Source: Clostridia bacterium
GTDB taxonomy: Bacteria; Bacillota; Clostridia; UBA1381; UBA9506
Direction of reading: 5' to 3'
DNA length: 64,000 nucleotides
NCBI GenBank assembly: GCA_017399695.1
Contig: JAFQBK010000012.1
Span: 124,001 to 188,000 of the forward strand
Made by a program: the position numbers and the translations under genes
Part shown: positions 50,955 to 59,323 of the stretch, in pieces
Position numbering within the stretch: position 1 is the first letter of the stretch
Layout of the letters: each line of letters begins with the position of its first letter
The notes under the pieces: model-generated
Told to the model about the DNA's origin: nothing
Databases searched by the model: none
What the model saw: the letters and a program-made list of their open reading frames with translations, nothing else

Positions 50955-52328
50955 TTGACAGAAAACATCCGACAGTTTCACGACGAAATCAAAAATAAAC
51001 GCATTACGGTCATCGGCATCGGCATCAGCAACCGACCGCTGATTCGTTATTTAGTGGAGCACGGTGCCATTGTCACCGCCTGCGACAAAAAAACGCGCGA
51101 GGCGCTGGGAGATATTGCTGATGAACTCACCTCGCTCGGTGTTACACTCTGTCTCGGCGAGGATTATCTTGCGCATTTAGACGCTGACATCATTTTCAAA
51201 ACGCCCGGAATGCGTTTTGACCATCCGGCACTTTTAGATGCCAAAGCACGTGGCGCAAAAATTACTTCGGAGATGGAAGTATTTTTTGATATCTGTCCGA
51301 CCAAAATCATTGCGGTTACCGGCAGTGACGGAAAAACGACAACGACCACTCTGATTCATCGTCTGCTGGCCGAAGAGGGCTATCAATGCCACTTGGGCGG
51401 CAATATCGGAACACCGCTTCTGACAAAAGCTTGTGAAATGAACCCGTCGGATTTTACTGTTTTAGAGCTTTCGAGTTTTCAGCTTCATACCATGAAAAAA
51501 AGTCCAGATGTGGCTGTGATTACAAACATTACCCCGAACCATCTGGATATGCATAAGGATTATCAGGAATACATTGACGCCAAGAAAAATATTATGCTGT
51601 ATCAAAACAGCGAAAATACGCTGGTTTTAAACCTTGACAATGAGGTGACGGCTCGCCTTACCTCCGAGGCAAAAGGAAAACTCCTCACCTTCTCCCGAAA
51701 AGGATCAGCTGATATTTGTCTTGACGGCGGCATCATCACGGCAAACGGTGCAAAAATCCTGGACTGCGCCGACATTAAAATCCCCGGTATGCATAATGTA
51801 GAGAACTACATGGCTGCCATTGCGGCGACGCTACCCTGGGTAAGTAAAGATACCATCCAAAAGGTTGCGAAGGAATTCGGCGGCGTGCCGCACCGGATTG
51901 AACTTGTGAAAACGGTAGATGGTGTACGCTACTACAACAGCTCGATTGATTCTTCCCCAAACCGCACCATCAACACGCTCAAGGTCTTTTCCGAACCCGT
52001 GGTTTTGATTGCCGGCGGCAAGGATAAAGGAATCCCTTATGACGATATCGGCCCCATCATTTTGGAAAAATGCAAGGCACTCATTCTCATCGGCGCAACC
52101 TCGGATGCGATTGAGGCGGCAGTCAAACAGGCGGCACTCAACGAAATCGGCAGAAAAATACTACCGATTTATCGGGAAACAGACTATCCCTCTGCCGTAA
52201 AACGCGCACAATCTTGCGCTAGGCACGGGGATGTTGTCCTACTGTCCAATGCAAGCACAAGCTTTGATATGTTTGCAAACTTTGAACAGCGGGGTAATTT
52301 ATTTAAGGAACTGGTGGAAAAACTATGA
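50955..52328 (+). CDS. murD: UDP-N-acetylmuramoyl-L-alanine--D-glutamate ligase
   Basis: A 457-residue Mur ligase that adds D-glutamate to UDP-MurNAc-L-Ala in peptidoglycan synthesis. The ATP loop is VTGSDGKTTTTTLIHRLL, followed by LELSSFQLHT and ITNITPNHLDMH, which set MurD apart from the other Mur ligases, and VALIAGGKDKG-like text (VVLIAGGKDKGIPYD). It starts with TTG at 50955 after a weak GAGAG. It stands away from any dcw cluster and is coupled by a four-base overlap to an M42 peptidase. Confidence 0.95.
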   Translation: MTENIRQFHDEIKNKRITVIGIGISNRPLIRYLVEHGAIVTACDKKTREALGDIADELTSLGVTLCLGEDYLAHLDADIIFKTPGMRFDHPALLDAKARGAKITSEMEVFFDICPTKIIAVTGSDGKTTTTTLIHRLLAEEGYQCHLGGNIGTPLLTKACEMNPSDFTVLELSSFQLHTMKKSPDVAVITNITPNHLDMHKDYQEYIDAKKNIMLYQNSENTLVLNLDNEVTARLTSEAKGKLLTFSRKGSADICLDGGIITANGAKILDCADIKIPGMHNVENYMAAIAATLPWVSKDTIQKVAKEFGGVPHRIELVKTVDGVRYYNSSIDSSPNRTINTLKVFSEPVVLIAGGKDKGIPYDDIGPIILEKCKALILIGATSDAIEAAVKQAALNEIGRKILPIYRETDYPSAVKRAQSCARHGDVVLLSNASTSFDMFANFEQRGNLFKELVEKL

Positions 52329-53371
52329 AGAAAGAATTGTTAGATTTATCTGCCTTGGGCGGTATCTCCGGCTTTGAAAGTGCGGTCGGTCCTAAGGTGC
52401 GCGCGCTTTTGGAGCTATTTTGCGATTCGGTCACCGAGGACCGGTTCGGAAACCTCATCGGTATTCGTCCCTGTGGCAAAAAAAACGCAAAAAAAGTGAT
52501 GATTGAGGCGCACATCGACGGTATTGGTCTGATGGTAAAGGATATTGATGAACGTGGCTTTATCACCTTTACAAATATCGGCGGCGTGGACACGCGTATT
52601 CTCCCGGCTCAAGAAGTCATTGTTTGCGGCAAAAAGGAGCTTTTTGGCGTTATCGGCGCAAAACCGCCGCACCTTTTGTCCCCCGATGAGGCGGACAAGC
52701 CTGCAAAAATGTCTGATATGGCGATTGATGTAGGTCTTTCCGCAGAAGAAGTCAGAAAACTCGTAACGCCGGGAGATATGATTACCTTTGCCGGCGGCGC
52801 AAAAGAGCTTGGCAAAAAAGTGATTTCCGGAAAATATTTAGACGACCGCGCGGGGCTCGTGTCTCTCCTCCTCTGTCTGAAAGAACTGGAAAAGAAAACT
52901 CTTGATTTTGATGTTGTCGTTTTGGCGGCGGCGCAAGAGGAGGTCGGATGCCGCGGCGCACGCGTCGGCGCAGAGCACATTGCGCCCGATGTCGCACTCG
53001 TGGTAGATGTCTGCCACGGAAACACAGAAGACGGTGGCACAGACAGCATCTTTAAGCTCGGCGAGGGTACGGTTTTGAGTCTCGGCCCGAACATCCATCC
53101 GTATCTATCTTTTCTTGCGCAAGACGTTGCAGATAAGCAGAAAATTAAATACAAGCTTGATGTGGACGGCGGAGATACGGGAACGGATGCATGGGAAATC
53201 CAGGTGGCAGCAGAGGGAATTCCGACGATGCTTTTATCGATTCCTCTGCGTTATATGCACACCACGGTCGAAACGCTTAGCTATGACGATGTTGTGGCAA
53301 CGGGCAAGCTGCTCGCGGCAGTAATAGAAAATCTTGATTTGGAGGTGCTCTCTTGTTACTATCAGATTTAA
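52325..53371 (+). CDS. M42 family metallo-aminopeptidase (first of three)
   Basis: A 348-residue tetrahedral-aminopeptidase-type enzyme (M42). Metal and catalytic motifs: HIDGIG (HxD), LDDRAGL (bridging Asp), QEEVGCRGA (catalytic Glu plus metal Glu), VVDVCHG (Asp) and MHTTVE (His). The residue after HxD is Gly, while the two neighbours have Glu there. These large complexes degrade peptides in the cytoplasm. Overlaps murD by four bases and the next peptidase by 19 bases. Confidence 0.92.
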   Translation: MKKELLDLSALGGISGFESAVGPKVRALLELFCDSVTEDRFGNLIGIRPCGKKNAKKVMIEAHIDGIGLMVKDIDERGFITFTNIGGVDTRILPAQEVIVCGKKELFGVIGAKPPHLLSPDEADKPAKMSDMAIDVGLSAEEVRKLVTPGDMITFAGGAKELGKKVISGKYLDDRAGLVSLLLCLKELEKKTLDFDVVVLAAAQEEVGCRGARVGAEHIAPDVALVVDVCHGNTEDGGTDSIFKLGEGTVLSLGPNIHPYLSFLAQDVADKQKIKYKLDVDGGDTGTDAWEIQVAAEGIPTMLLSIPLRYMHTTVETLSYDDVVATGKLLAAVIENLDLEVLSCYYQI

Positions 53372-54378
53372 CTTCCCTTTCCGGCATCTCCGGGAACGAG
53401 AGCGCCGTACGGGAATACATTTATGAGAATATCAAGGATAAGTGCGATGAAATCCGCTTTGATTCGATGGGAAATATGATTGCGCTTTTGCGCGGCAAAA
53501 AAGCGAATGGCAAAAAAATAATGCTTTCCGCACACATGGATGAAATCGGTATGATTGTCAGCAAAATTACCGATAATGGTTTTATTAAGTTCAAGACCGT
53601 CGGCGGCATTGACCCGCGTATTATGGTCTCAAAGCCGGTCCTCATCGGAAAGGATTCCATTCCCGGTGTCATTGGCTATAAGGCGGTGCACCTGCAGGAA
53701 AAATCTGAGCGCGAGACAGTAGCAAAAGCAAAACAGCTATATATTGACATCGGCGCAAAAGATAAAAAGGATGCTGAGAAAAAAGTGAGCCTCGGCGATG
53801 CGATTGTTTTTGATTCTTCCTATCGAGAGTTTGGCGACGGGCTTATAAAGGCAAAAGCGCTCGACGACCGCGCCGGTTGTGCTATTTTAATGGGGCTTTG
53901 CGGTAAGCGCTTTGATTTTGATTTATACCTCGCTTTTACTGTGCAGGAGGAGGTCGGTCTGCGCGGGGCAAGCGTGGCGGCAAAACAAATCGAGCCTGAC
54001 CTGGCACTTGTGATAGAATGTACGACCTGCTCCGATGTCCACGGAAGCAAACCGGCTGACTATGTCACAACGCTCGGCGAGGGTGTGGCTCTTTCCATTA
54101 TCGACCGCTCTACCTATTATAACAAAGAATTAACGGAGTTCATCTATAAACTTGCGCAAGATAACAATATCCCCGTACAGTACAAGAAAGCTGCGGCAGG
54201 CGGAAATGATGCCGGCGCCATCCATCTTGCCTGTGGCGGAATAAAGACAGCGGCGCTTTCGATTCCGGCAAGATATATCCACTCCCCCGCCTCTGTCATC
54301 AGTAAAAAGGACTATCAGGCATGCGAGGAATTAACACATCTTTTCTTACAGGAGGCTAGACAATGCTTAAACTTTTAG
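53353..54378 (+). CDS. M42 family metallo-aminopeptidase (second of three)
   Basis: A 341-residue M42 peptidase with AHMDEIG, LDDRAGC, QEEVGLRGA, VIECTTC and YIHSPAS metal/catalytic sites, all in place. It starts with TTG at 53353 after GGAGGTG, 5 bases away, inside the end of the first gene. Compared with the first copy the metal Asp is replaced by Glu (VIEC), which is allowed in the family. Different copies probably have different peptide specificities. Confidence 0.92.
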   Translation: MLLSDLTSLSGISGNESAVREYIYENIKDKCDEIRFDSMGNMIALLRGKKANGKKIMLSAHMDEIGMIVSKITDNGFIKFKTVGGIDPRIMVSKPVLIGKDSIPGVIGYKAVHLQEKSERETVAKAKQLYIDIGAKDKKDAEKKVSLGDAIVFDSSYREFGDGLIKAKALDDRAGCAILMGLCGKRFDFDLYLAFTVQEEVGLRGASVAAKQIEPDLALVIECTTCSDVHGSKPADYVTTLGEGVALSIIDRSTYYNKELTEFIYKLAQDNNIPVQYKKAAAGGNDAGAIHLACGGIKTAALSIPARYIHSPASVISKKDYQACEELTHLFLQEARQCLNF

Positions 54379-55352
54379 AAAAACTGACGCAGATACCGGC
54401 GCCCTCCGGAAGTGAGGAGCGAATCCATAATGCCATCCGAGAAGAGATTGCACCTTTCGTGGATGAAATCAGCGTGGATGCGCTTGGAAATCTGATTGCA
54501 CATAAAAAAGGAAACGGCGCGCGCGTGATGTTCGCTGCGCACACCGATGAAATCGGTCTGATTGTCACCTTTATCACGGACAAGGGACTCTTAAAGGTAT
54601 CAAACCTCGGCGGTGTTTCGGCAATTAATGCCCTTTATCAAAGGGTTTGCTTTGCCAATGGCACCGAGGGCGTGGTCTCCCTGGATAACACAAACCTCGA
54701 GGATGGAAAAACGCCCCGGCTTTCTGACCTTTATGTTGACATCGGTGCAAGCACGCAAGAAGAAGCGGAGAAAAAGGTTTGCATCGGTGATACCGCCGCA
54801 TTCAGTGGAAAGTTCAGCACGCAGGGAAATATGGCTGTTTCGAAGGCTTTGGATGACCGCGCGGGTTGTGTGGTTTTAATTGAAACCATCAAGCAAATAA
54901 AATCCCATACCAACGATTTGTATTTTGTATTTACTGCAAGCGAAGAACTGGGGCTTCGCGGTGCAAAGGCCGCGGCATTTACCGTAAATCCTGATTATGC
55001 CGTGGCGATTGATGTAACGCGCACAGGCGATGTGCCGGGCAAGCTCGAAATGGCAGTTCGGCTAGGCGGCGGTGCGGCAATCAAAATCAAGGACAGCTCC
55101 TTTATGGCACATCCCTATATCAAACAGCGGATGACCGAAATCTGCGAGGAAAAGGGCATTCCGCATCAGTTTGAGGTTTTAGAACAAGGCGGCACGGATT
55201 CCGGTGCAATTCACTTATCCGGTGGCGGTGTCCCGTCGGGATGCATTTCCATCCCCACACGCTATATTCACTCCCCCGCGGAAATGATTGATATTCGCGA
55301 TTTAGAGGCGGCAATCCGTCTGGCAGTTTCTTTGATAGAAAAAGGTCTTTAA
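54363..55352 (+). CDS. M42 family metallo-aminopeptidase (third of three)
   Basis: A 329-residue M42 peptidase with AHTDEIG, LDDRAGC, SEELGLRGA, AIDVTRTGD and YIHSPAE sites. The ribosome site (AGGAGG) lies in the end of the second copy and the genes overlap by 16 bases, so the row of three is translationally coupled to murD. A terminator follows the stop directly. Confidence 0.92.
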   Translation: MLKLLEKLTQIPAPSGSEERIHNAIREEIAPFVDEISVDALGNLIAHKKGNGARVMFAAHTDEIGLIVTFITDKGLLKVSNLGGVSAINALYQRVCFANGTEGVVSLDNTNLEDGKTPRLSDLYVDIGASTQEEAEKKVCIGDTAAFSGKFSTQGNMAVSKALDDRAGCVVLIETIKQIKSHTNDLYFVFTASEELGLRGAKAAAFTVNPDYAVAIDVTRTGDVPGKLEMAVRLGGGAAIKIKDSSFMAHPYIKQRMTEICEEKGIPHQFEVLEQGGTDSGAIHLSGGGVPSGCISIPTRYIHSPAEMIDIRDLEAAIRLAVSLIEKGL

Positions 55353-55355
55353 CAA

Positions 55356-55385
55356 AAACACCGAGGCTCTCCTCGGTGTTTTTTT
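55356..55385 (+). terminator. terminator of the murD-M42 operon
   Basis: AAACACCGAGG and CCTCGGTGTTT pair around a CTCT loop, followed by a T run (TTTTTTT). Confidence 0.92.
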
Positions 55386-55415
55386 GTTCAAGATTCGTTT
55401 ACAGATTATTCTTCC

Positions 55416-55462
55416 ATTGTTCATGAAAAACGGTAGAATTGTTCATATTTTCTCTGTATAAT
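55416..55462 (+). promoter_or_regulatory. paired direct repeats (LytTR-like) with TATAAT
   Basis: ATTGTTCAT occurs at 55416-55424 and 55438-55446, spaced by 13 bases. Each copy matches 7 of 9 positions of the LytTR (AgrA/VirR type) consensus [TA][AC][CA]GTTN[AG][TG], and the 12-13 base spacing is that of known sites. The second copy covers the -35 position of a TATAAT at 55457-55462; no normal -35 is present. Confidence 0.5.
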
Positions 55463-55468
55463 AAAAAT

Positions 55469-55580
55469 TACAGAAAGCAAGCAAAGGCTTTCTACATAAA
55501 CAGCCAACCCCATACAACTTTTTCATATAACCTTCTTTCTTAAAAAGCTGACGCTCCTAGCGTCGGCTTTTTACTTTTTT
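55469..55580 (+). ncRNA. candidate small RNA, about 110 bases
   Basis: Between the TATAAT at 55457-55462 and a strong terminator. There is a 5' hairpin (AGAAAGC 55472-55478 with GCTTTCT 55487-55493), then an open A/C-rich part with GCCAACCCC (55503-55511), and the terminator stem 55542-55555 with 55559-55572 (a 14-pair stem including one T-G pair) followed by T tracts. No ATG occurs in the stretch, so it looks noncoding. The C-rich part could pair with G-rich ribosome sites (inference). Confidence 0.55.
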
Positions 55581-55592
55581 TGATAGAATCCC

Positions 55593-55621
55593 TTGACAAG
55601 CGCTGTTTTTGATAGTATAAT
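55593..55621 (+). promoter_or_regulatory. tRNA-Thr promoter
   Basis: TTGACA (55593-55598), 17 bases, TATAAT (55616-55621): a consensus sigma-A promoter, 21 bases before the tRNA. Confidence 0.92.
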
Positions 55622-55642
55622 TGAAAAGTACGAAATGAAGAT

Positions 55643-55718
55643 GCTACTGTGGCTCAGCAGGTAGAGCAGCTCACTCGTAATGAGCAGGTCGTCCGTTCGA
55701 ATCGGATCAGTAGCTCCA
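55643..55718 (+). tRNA. tRNA-Thr (anticodon CGT)
   Basis: A 76-base cloverleaf: acceptor GCTACTG with CAGTAGC, D arm with AGCAGGTA loop, anticodon stem GCTCA/TGAGC with loop CTCGTAA (anticodon CGT, codon ACG), T arm GTCCG-TTCGAAT-CGGAT, discriminator T and encoded CCA. Confidence 0.96.
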
Positions 55719-55720
55719 CG

Positions 55721-55749
55721 CCCCGTCTGAACCCTCAGGCGGGGTTTTT
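55721..55749 (+). terminator. terminator after tRNA-Thr
   Basis: CCCCGTCTGA pairs with TCAGGCGGGG (one T-G pair) around ACCC, followed by TTTTT. Confidence 0.92.
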
Positions 55750-55776
55750 ATTATTACATAATAAAGGGGTTATATA

Positions 55777-56295
55777 ATGAAAAAATTACTTGTACTTTTG
55801 ATGGCTTTTGCTCTTTTGCTTTGTGCTTGTGCCTCCGGTGGTGGTGAACCGACAAAGCCGGAAGAAATTTCTGTTGGAAATCAAACTTTATCTTATAAGG
55901 ACTCTGCGGAAAAGTTCGTGAATTGCGGTTTTAAGCGTTTTGCTTCTTATCAAGAACTTGCGGAAAGCACACCTGAACCCGATAAGGCAATTCTCGCAAA
56001 TGAAGACGGCGACGTCCGTGCTATTTTCTTTACAGATAAACAACTGACAAGCTATCAGGGAATTTCCGTTGGAGATAATTTCCAGAAAGTCAGAGATTCT
56101 TTTGAAAATGTGAATGAAACTGAAAACCAACTTCACGTTTTATTCAATGTAAAAACAGGAGAGTCTTTTGACCCAAAAACTACATCAATTTCTGAAAACG
56201 ATTGGCTAGTTATCCAATACAACTCGATAAATGCTGACGGAACAATCAGTGGTATCTCCATTTATGATTTCATCTTTTCTCAGCATCGGCAATAA
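55777..56295 (+). CDS. lipoprotein, paralog 1
   Basis: A 172-residue lipoprotein. Signal peptide with lipobox LCAC (Cys19), a Gly-rich start of the mature part and a small alpha/beta domain (YQGISVGDNFQKVRDSFENV, a pattern also present in the second copy). Function not recognised. The ribosome site AAAGGGG lies 9 bases upstream. Only 27 bases separate it from the tRNA terminator, leaving no room for a full promoter, so it may rely on read-through. Confidence 0.8.
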   Translation: MKKLLVLLMAFALLLCACASGGGEPTKPEEISVGNQTLSYKDSAEKFVNCGFKRFASYQELAESTPEPDKAILANEDGDVRAIFFTDKQLTSYQGISVGDNFQKVRDSFENVNETENQLHVLFNVKTGESFDPKTTSISENDWLVIQYNSINADGTISGISIYDFIFSQHRQ

Positions 56296-56327
56296 ACGCT
56301 ATTATTCTTATCTCAGGAGGTTTTATG

Positions 56328-56843
56328 ATGAAAAAATTACTTGTACTTTTGATGGCTTTTGCTCTTTTGCTTTGTGCTTGTGCCTCCGGTGGTGGTGAAC
56401 CGACAAAACCGGAAGAAATTTCAGTTGGAAATCAGGTTTTATCTTATGAGGATTCATCCGAGGAGTTTGAACGCTGCGGCTTTGCGTCCGGAAAAAAGAT
56501 GTTTGATATCGGCGCCGAAGGTAATGGTGTTTTAGTGGGTGACGACGGCAATGTCCGCTACATCCGGACGGAGGATAGCTCTGTTTTGACCTACAAAGGA
56601 ATTAAAGTCGGCGACAGTATCGAAAAGGTGAAAGAATCCTTTGAAGTTGTTACCGGTCTTGGAACTCCTATGGTCACTGTTATCTTGGATAGCGAAACAG
56701 GAAAAGCTCTAGACACACTGAAAATTCCTATGAGCCAAGCAAAGGACGATTGGATTTATATCACTTACTATTTGGATGAGCCGGACGGAACCATCGAAAA
56801 AATTACCATTTTTGATAGGCAACTGGCAATGTACGGCAAATAA
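56328..56843 (+). CDS. lipoprotein, paralog 2
   Basis: A 171-residue lipoprotein, tandem copy of the gene before it. The first 80 coding bases are identical to copy 1 and the similarity goes on to about base 126; the rest has diverged strongly, though YKGIKVGDSIEKVKESFEVV keeps the same pattern. ATG 56328 has AGGAGG 7 bases upstream; ATG 56325 directly before it is less suitable. Both probably bind or sense something at the membrane surface (no evidence for what). A terminator follows. Confidence 0.8.
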   Translation: MKKLLVLLMAFALLLCACASGGGEPTKPEEISVGNQVLSYEDSSEEFERCGFASGKKMFDIGAEGNGVLVGDDGNVRYIRTEDSSVLTYKGIKVGDSIEKVKESFEVVTGLGTPMVTVILDSETGKALDTLKIPMSQAKDDWIYITYYLDEPDGTIEKITIFDRQLAMYGK

Positions 56844-56854
56844 AAAGCACACGA

Positions 56855-56892
56855 AAAAGACCACTTGAGTACACCCTCAAGCGGTCTTTTTT
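56855..56892 (+). terminator. bidirectional terminator between lipoproteins and mutS2
   Basis: AAAAGACCACTTGAG pairs with CTCAAGCGGTCTTTT (one A-C mismatch), with A and T runs on both sides, between converging genes. Confidence 0.85.
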
Positions 56893-56896
56893 AATT

Positions 56897-59266
56897 TTAT
56901 TTAAATGTCACAACCGTAACGCCCGTCTCACCCTCGCCATAGCGACCGAGGCGATATTCTGCGACCTGCGGATGGCGTTTTAGGTATTCGCCGATACCGG
57001 AGCGCAAAACGCCCGTGCCCTTGCCATGGATGATGGTAACGGTATGGAGTGAGGACATAATTGCCTCATCAAGATACTTTCCTACAGCATCTATCGCCTC
57101 TTCGAGCATCATGCCGCGCACATCCACCTCGGTTTTTGAGGTTTTGGGATGCGCAGAAGTGACCTTATGCGTACTCTTTGGCACTGATTTTTCTTTCGGT
57201 GTCTCTTTTGCTGCCGCAAGGTCTAAAAGCGGTACTTTCATTTTCATAATGCCTGCCTGCACCTGTACCTTGCCTGACTTATCCGGCGCAGTCAGCACCA
57301 CAGCCTCCTGTGAGATAGAGCGAATAATGACCGCATCTCCCGGCTTTACATTTTTGAGTGGCTTTTTACTGATAATCTTTGTTTCTTCGGCACCGGATTT
57401 TAATTTTTCCGTTTTTTGGCGCAGTTTTTCTCTCGCTTTTTCTGCCTGTGCCATTGCCTCCTGCATCGGCGCACTGGCACGGATGGTGCGGATTTCACGC
57501 ATAATCTTCTGTGAATCCTCTTTCGCCGTTTCCATCATCCGGAGCGCCTCGGTACGCGCCTCGGAAAGAATACCGCTGCGCTTTTCCTCCGCTTCTTCAA
57601 TCTCTCGTCTTGCCTTATCCTTTAAACTCTGTGCCTCACGAGCCATACGCTCAGCACGCTCACGCTCTTTTTCGGCTCTTCTTCGACTGGTTTCAAGCCC
57701 TGAAATCACATCCTCAAGCTTTACATTCTCATCGCTGACTAAGTCTTTCGCGCGCCCAATAATGGTATCCGAAAGCCCCAGGCGCTTGGAAATCGCAAAG
57801 GCATTACTTTTCCCCGGAACACCAATGAGCAGCTTATAAGTCGGCGACAGCGTTTTTAGGTCAAACTCGCAGGACGCATTTTCCACGCCGTCCGTCGAAA
57901 GTGCATAGAGCTTCAGCTCGCTGTAATGCGTCGTCGCCGCCGCTTTTGCACCACAAGCACGGATATGCTCTAAAATCGCAATCGCAAGCGCCGCACCCTC
58001 GGTCGGGTCGGTTCCTGCACCAAGCTCATCAGTCAGCACCAAACTCTTATCGGTCACTCGATTTAAGATACCCACTAAATTCACCATATGCGACGAAAAG
58101 GTGGAAAGACTTTGCTCAATGCTCTGTTCATCACCGATGTCTGCAAACACCTCGTCAAACACGGCAATTTTCGTTTCGTCACCTGCGCTGATATGAAGAC
58201 CCGAAAGTGCCATCAAGGTAAACAGACCGAGCGTCTTTAAGGACACCGTTTTACCGCCCGTATTAGGGCCGGTGATAACTAAGGTGTCAAATTCATCGCC
58301 CAGCCAGATATCAATCGGTTGGACGGTTTTGGGATCTAAGAGCGGGTGTCTTCCCTTCTTAATGTCAATCACACCCTCATCGTTTAGGTGCGGTGCATTG
58401 GCATTTTGAGCAATCGAAAGACGCGCCTTACAAAAGATAAAATCAAGCTCATAAATAGTTTCGGCATTTGCTTTTAATATTTCGCCATATTCACTCACAT
58501 AGGCCGTCAGTTCCGCTAAAATACGGTCCATTTCCTCTTTCTCTCTGCCGGCAAGCTCTGCCATCTCATTCGAAAGTGAAACCACCGCCATCGGCTCGAT
58601 AAACAGCGTTGCACCCGTCGCAGAGGAATCGTGAACAATACCCTTGATGTCTGCTTTATGCTCCGATTTGACCGGCACGCAAAAACGGTCGCCTCGCATC
58701 GTAATAATCGGCTCCTGCAACGCTTTCTGGTAAGTCGATGAGCTGATGATTCCGTTTAAGGTATCACGGATTTTGCCCTCGAGATTTTTCATCGAGCGAC
58801 GGATACGGGAAAGCTCTACAGATGCAGAATCCGCCATTTCATCCTCGCTGATGATTGCCTCGTCGATACGCGTGCAGACCGGGGTCAAAGGCTCGAGCGC
58901 CGCGCCAAGCGAATACAGTGTACCCTCTGTAAGGCTCTTGTCGTCCTGAAGATATCCCTTGACTCTGCGTACGGTTTTTAAAAGTCGGCTGATGCCCAAA
59001 AGCTCCTTTTGGTTCATCACGCCGCCACGCTCCGCCCGCAAAAGAGCCGGCATAATATCAAAAATCCGCATCCCCGGTGCGTTTCCGCGCCGCAAAGTGA
59101 CGCCAACTGCCTCGGTGGTCTCAGAAAGCAGGGCTTCTGCCTCTAAAAGCGAGCTTTTCGGCTCTAATTCTAAAATCCGCTTGCGCACCCGTTCGTTTTC
59201 CGTCATCTCGGAAAGCAGGGCAAGGATTTTATCAAATTCCAGTGTCTTATATACTTTTCGGTTCAT
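56897..59266 (-). CDS. mutS2: MutS2 family ATPase/endonuclease
   Basis: A 789-residue MutS2. Core and lever helices, then the ATPase: Walker A GPNTGGKTVS, LVLTDELGAGTDPTEG (Walker B) and ATTHYSELK. A KOW-like stretch precedes the C-terminal Smr nuclease domain (VDVRGMMLEEAIDAVGKYLD, IIHGKGTGVLR). In Bacillus it acts on collided ribosomes, in other bacteria on recombination. Start at 59266 with AGGTGGTG upstream; 17 extra codons upstream have no ribosome site. Confidence 0.95.
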   Translation of the reverse strand: MNRKVYKTLEFDKILALLSEMTENERVRKRILELEPKSSLLEAEALLSETTEAVGVTLRRGNAPGMRIFDIMPALLRAERGGVMNQKELLGISRLLKTVRRVKGYLQDDKSLTEGTLYSLGAALEPLTPVCTRIDEAIISEDEMADSASVELSRIRRSMKNLEGKIRDTLNGIISSSTYQKALQEPIITMRGDRFCVPVKSEHKADIKGIVHDSSATGATLFIEPMAVVSLSNEMAELAGREKEEMDRILAELTAYVSEYGEILKANAETIYELDFIFCKARLSIAQNANAPHLNDEGVIDIKKGRHPLLDPKTVQPIDIWLGDEFDTLVITGPNTGGKTVSLKTLGLFTLMALSGLHISAGDETKIAVFDEVFADIGDEQSIEQSLSTFSSHMVNLVGILNRVTDKSLVLTDELGAGTDPTEGAALAIAILEHIRACGAKAAATTHYSELKLYALSTDGVENASCEFDLKTLSPTYKLLIGVPGKSNAFAISKRLGLSDTIIGRAKDLVSDENVKLEDVISGLETSRRRAEKERERAERMAREAQSLKDKARREIEEAEEKRSGILSEARTEALRMMETAKEDSQKIMREIRTIRASAPMQEAMAQAEKAREKLRQKTEKLKSGAEETKIISKKPLKNVKPGDAVIIRSISQEAVVLTAPDKSGKVQVQAGIMKMKVPLLDLAAAKETPKEKSVPKSTHKVTSAHPKTSKTEVDVRGMMLEEAIDAVGKYLDEAIMSSLHTVTIIHGKGTGVLRSGIGEYLKRHPQVAEYRLGRYGEGETGVTVVTFK

Positions 59267-59323
59267 TATTTCACCACCTGATAAAAGGAATGGCCGTACA
59301 AAATGTACCGCCACCATCCTTTA

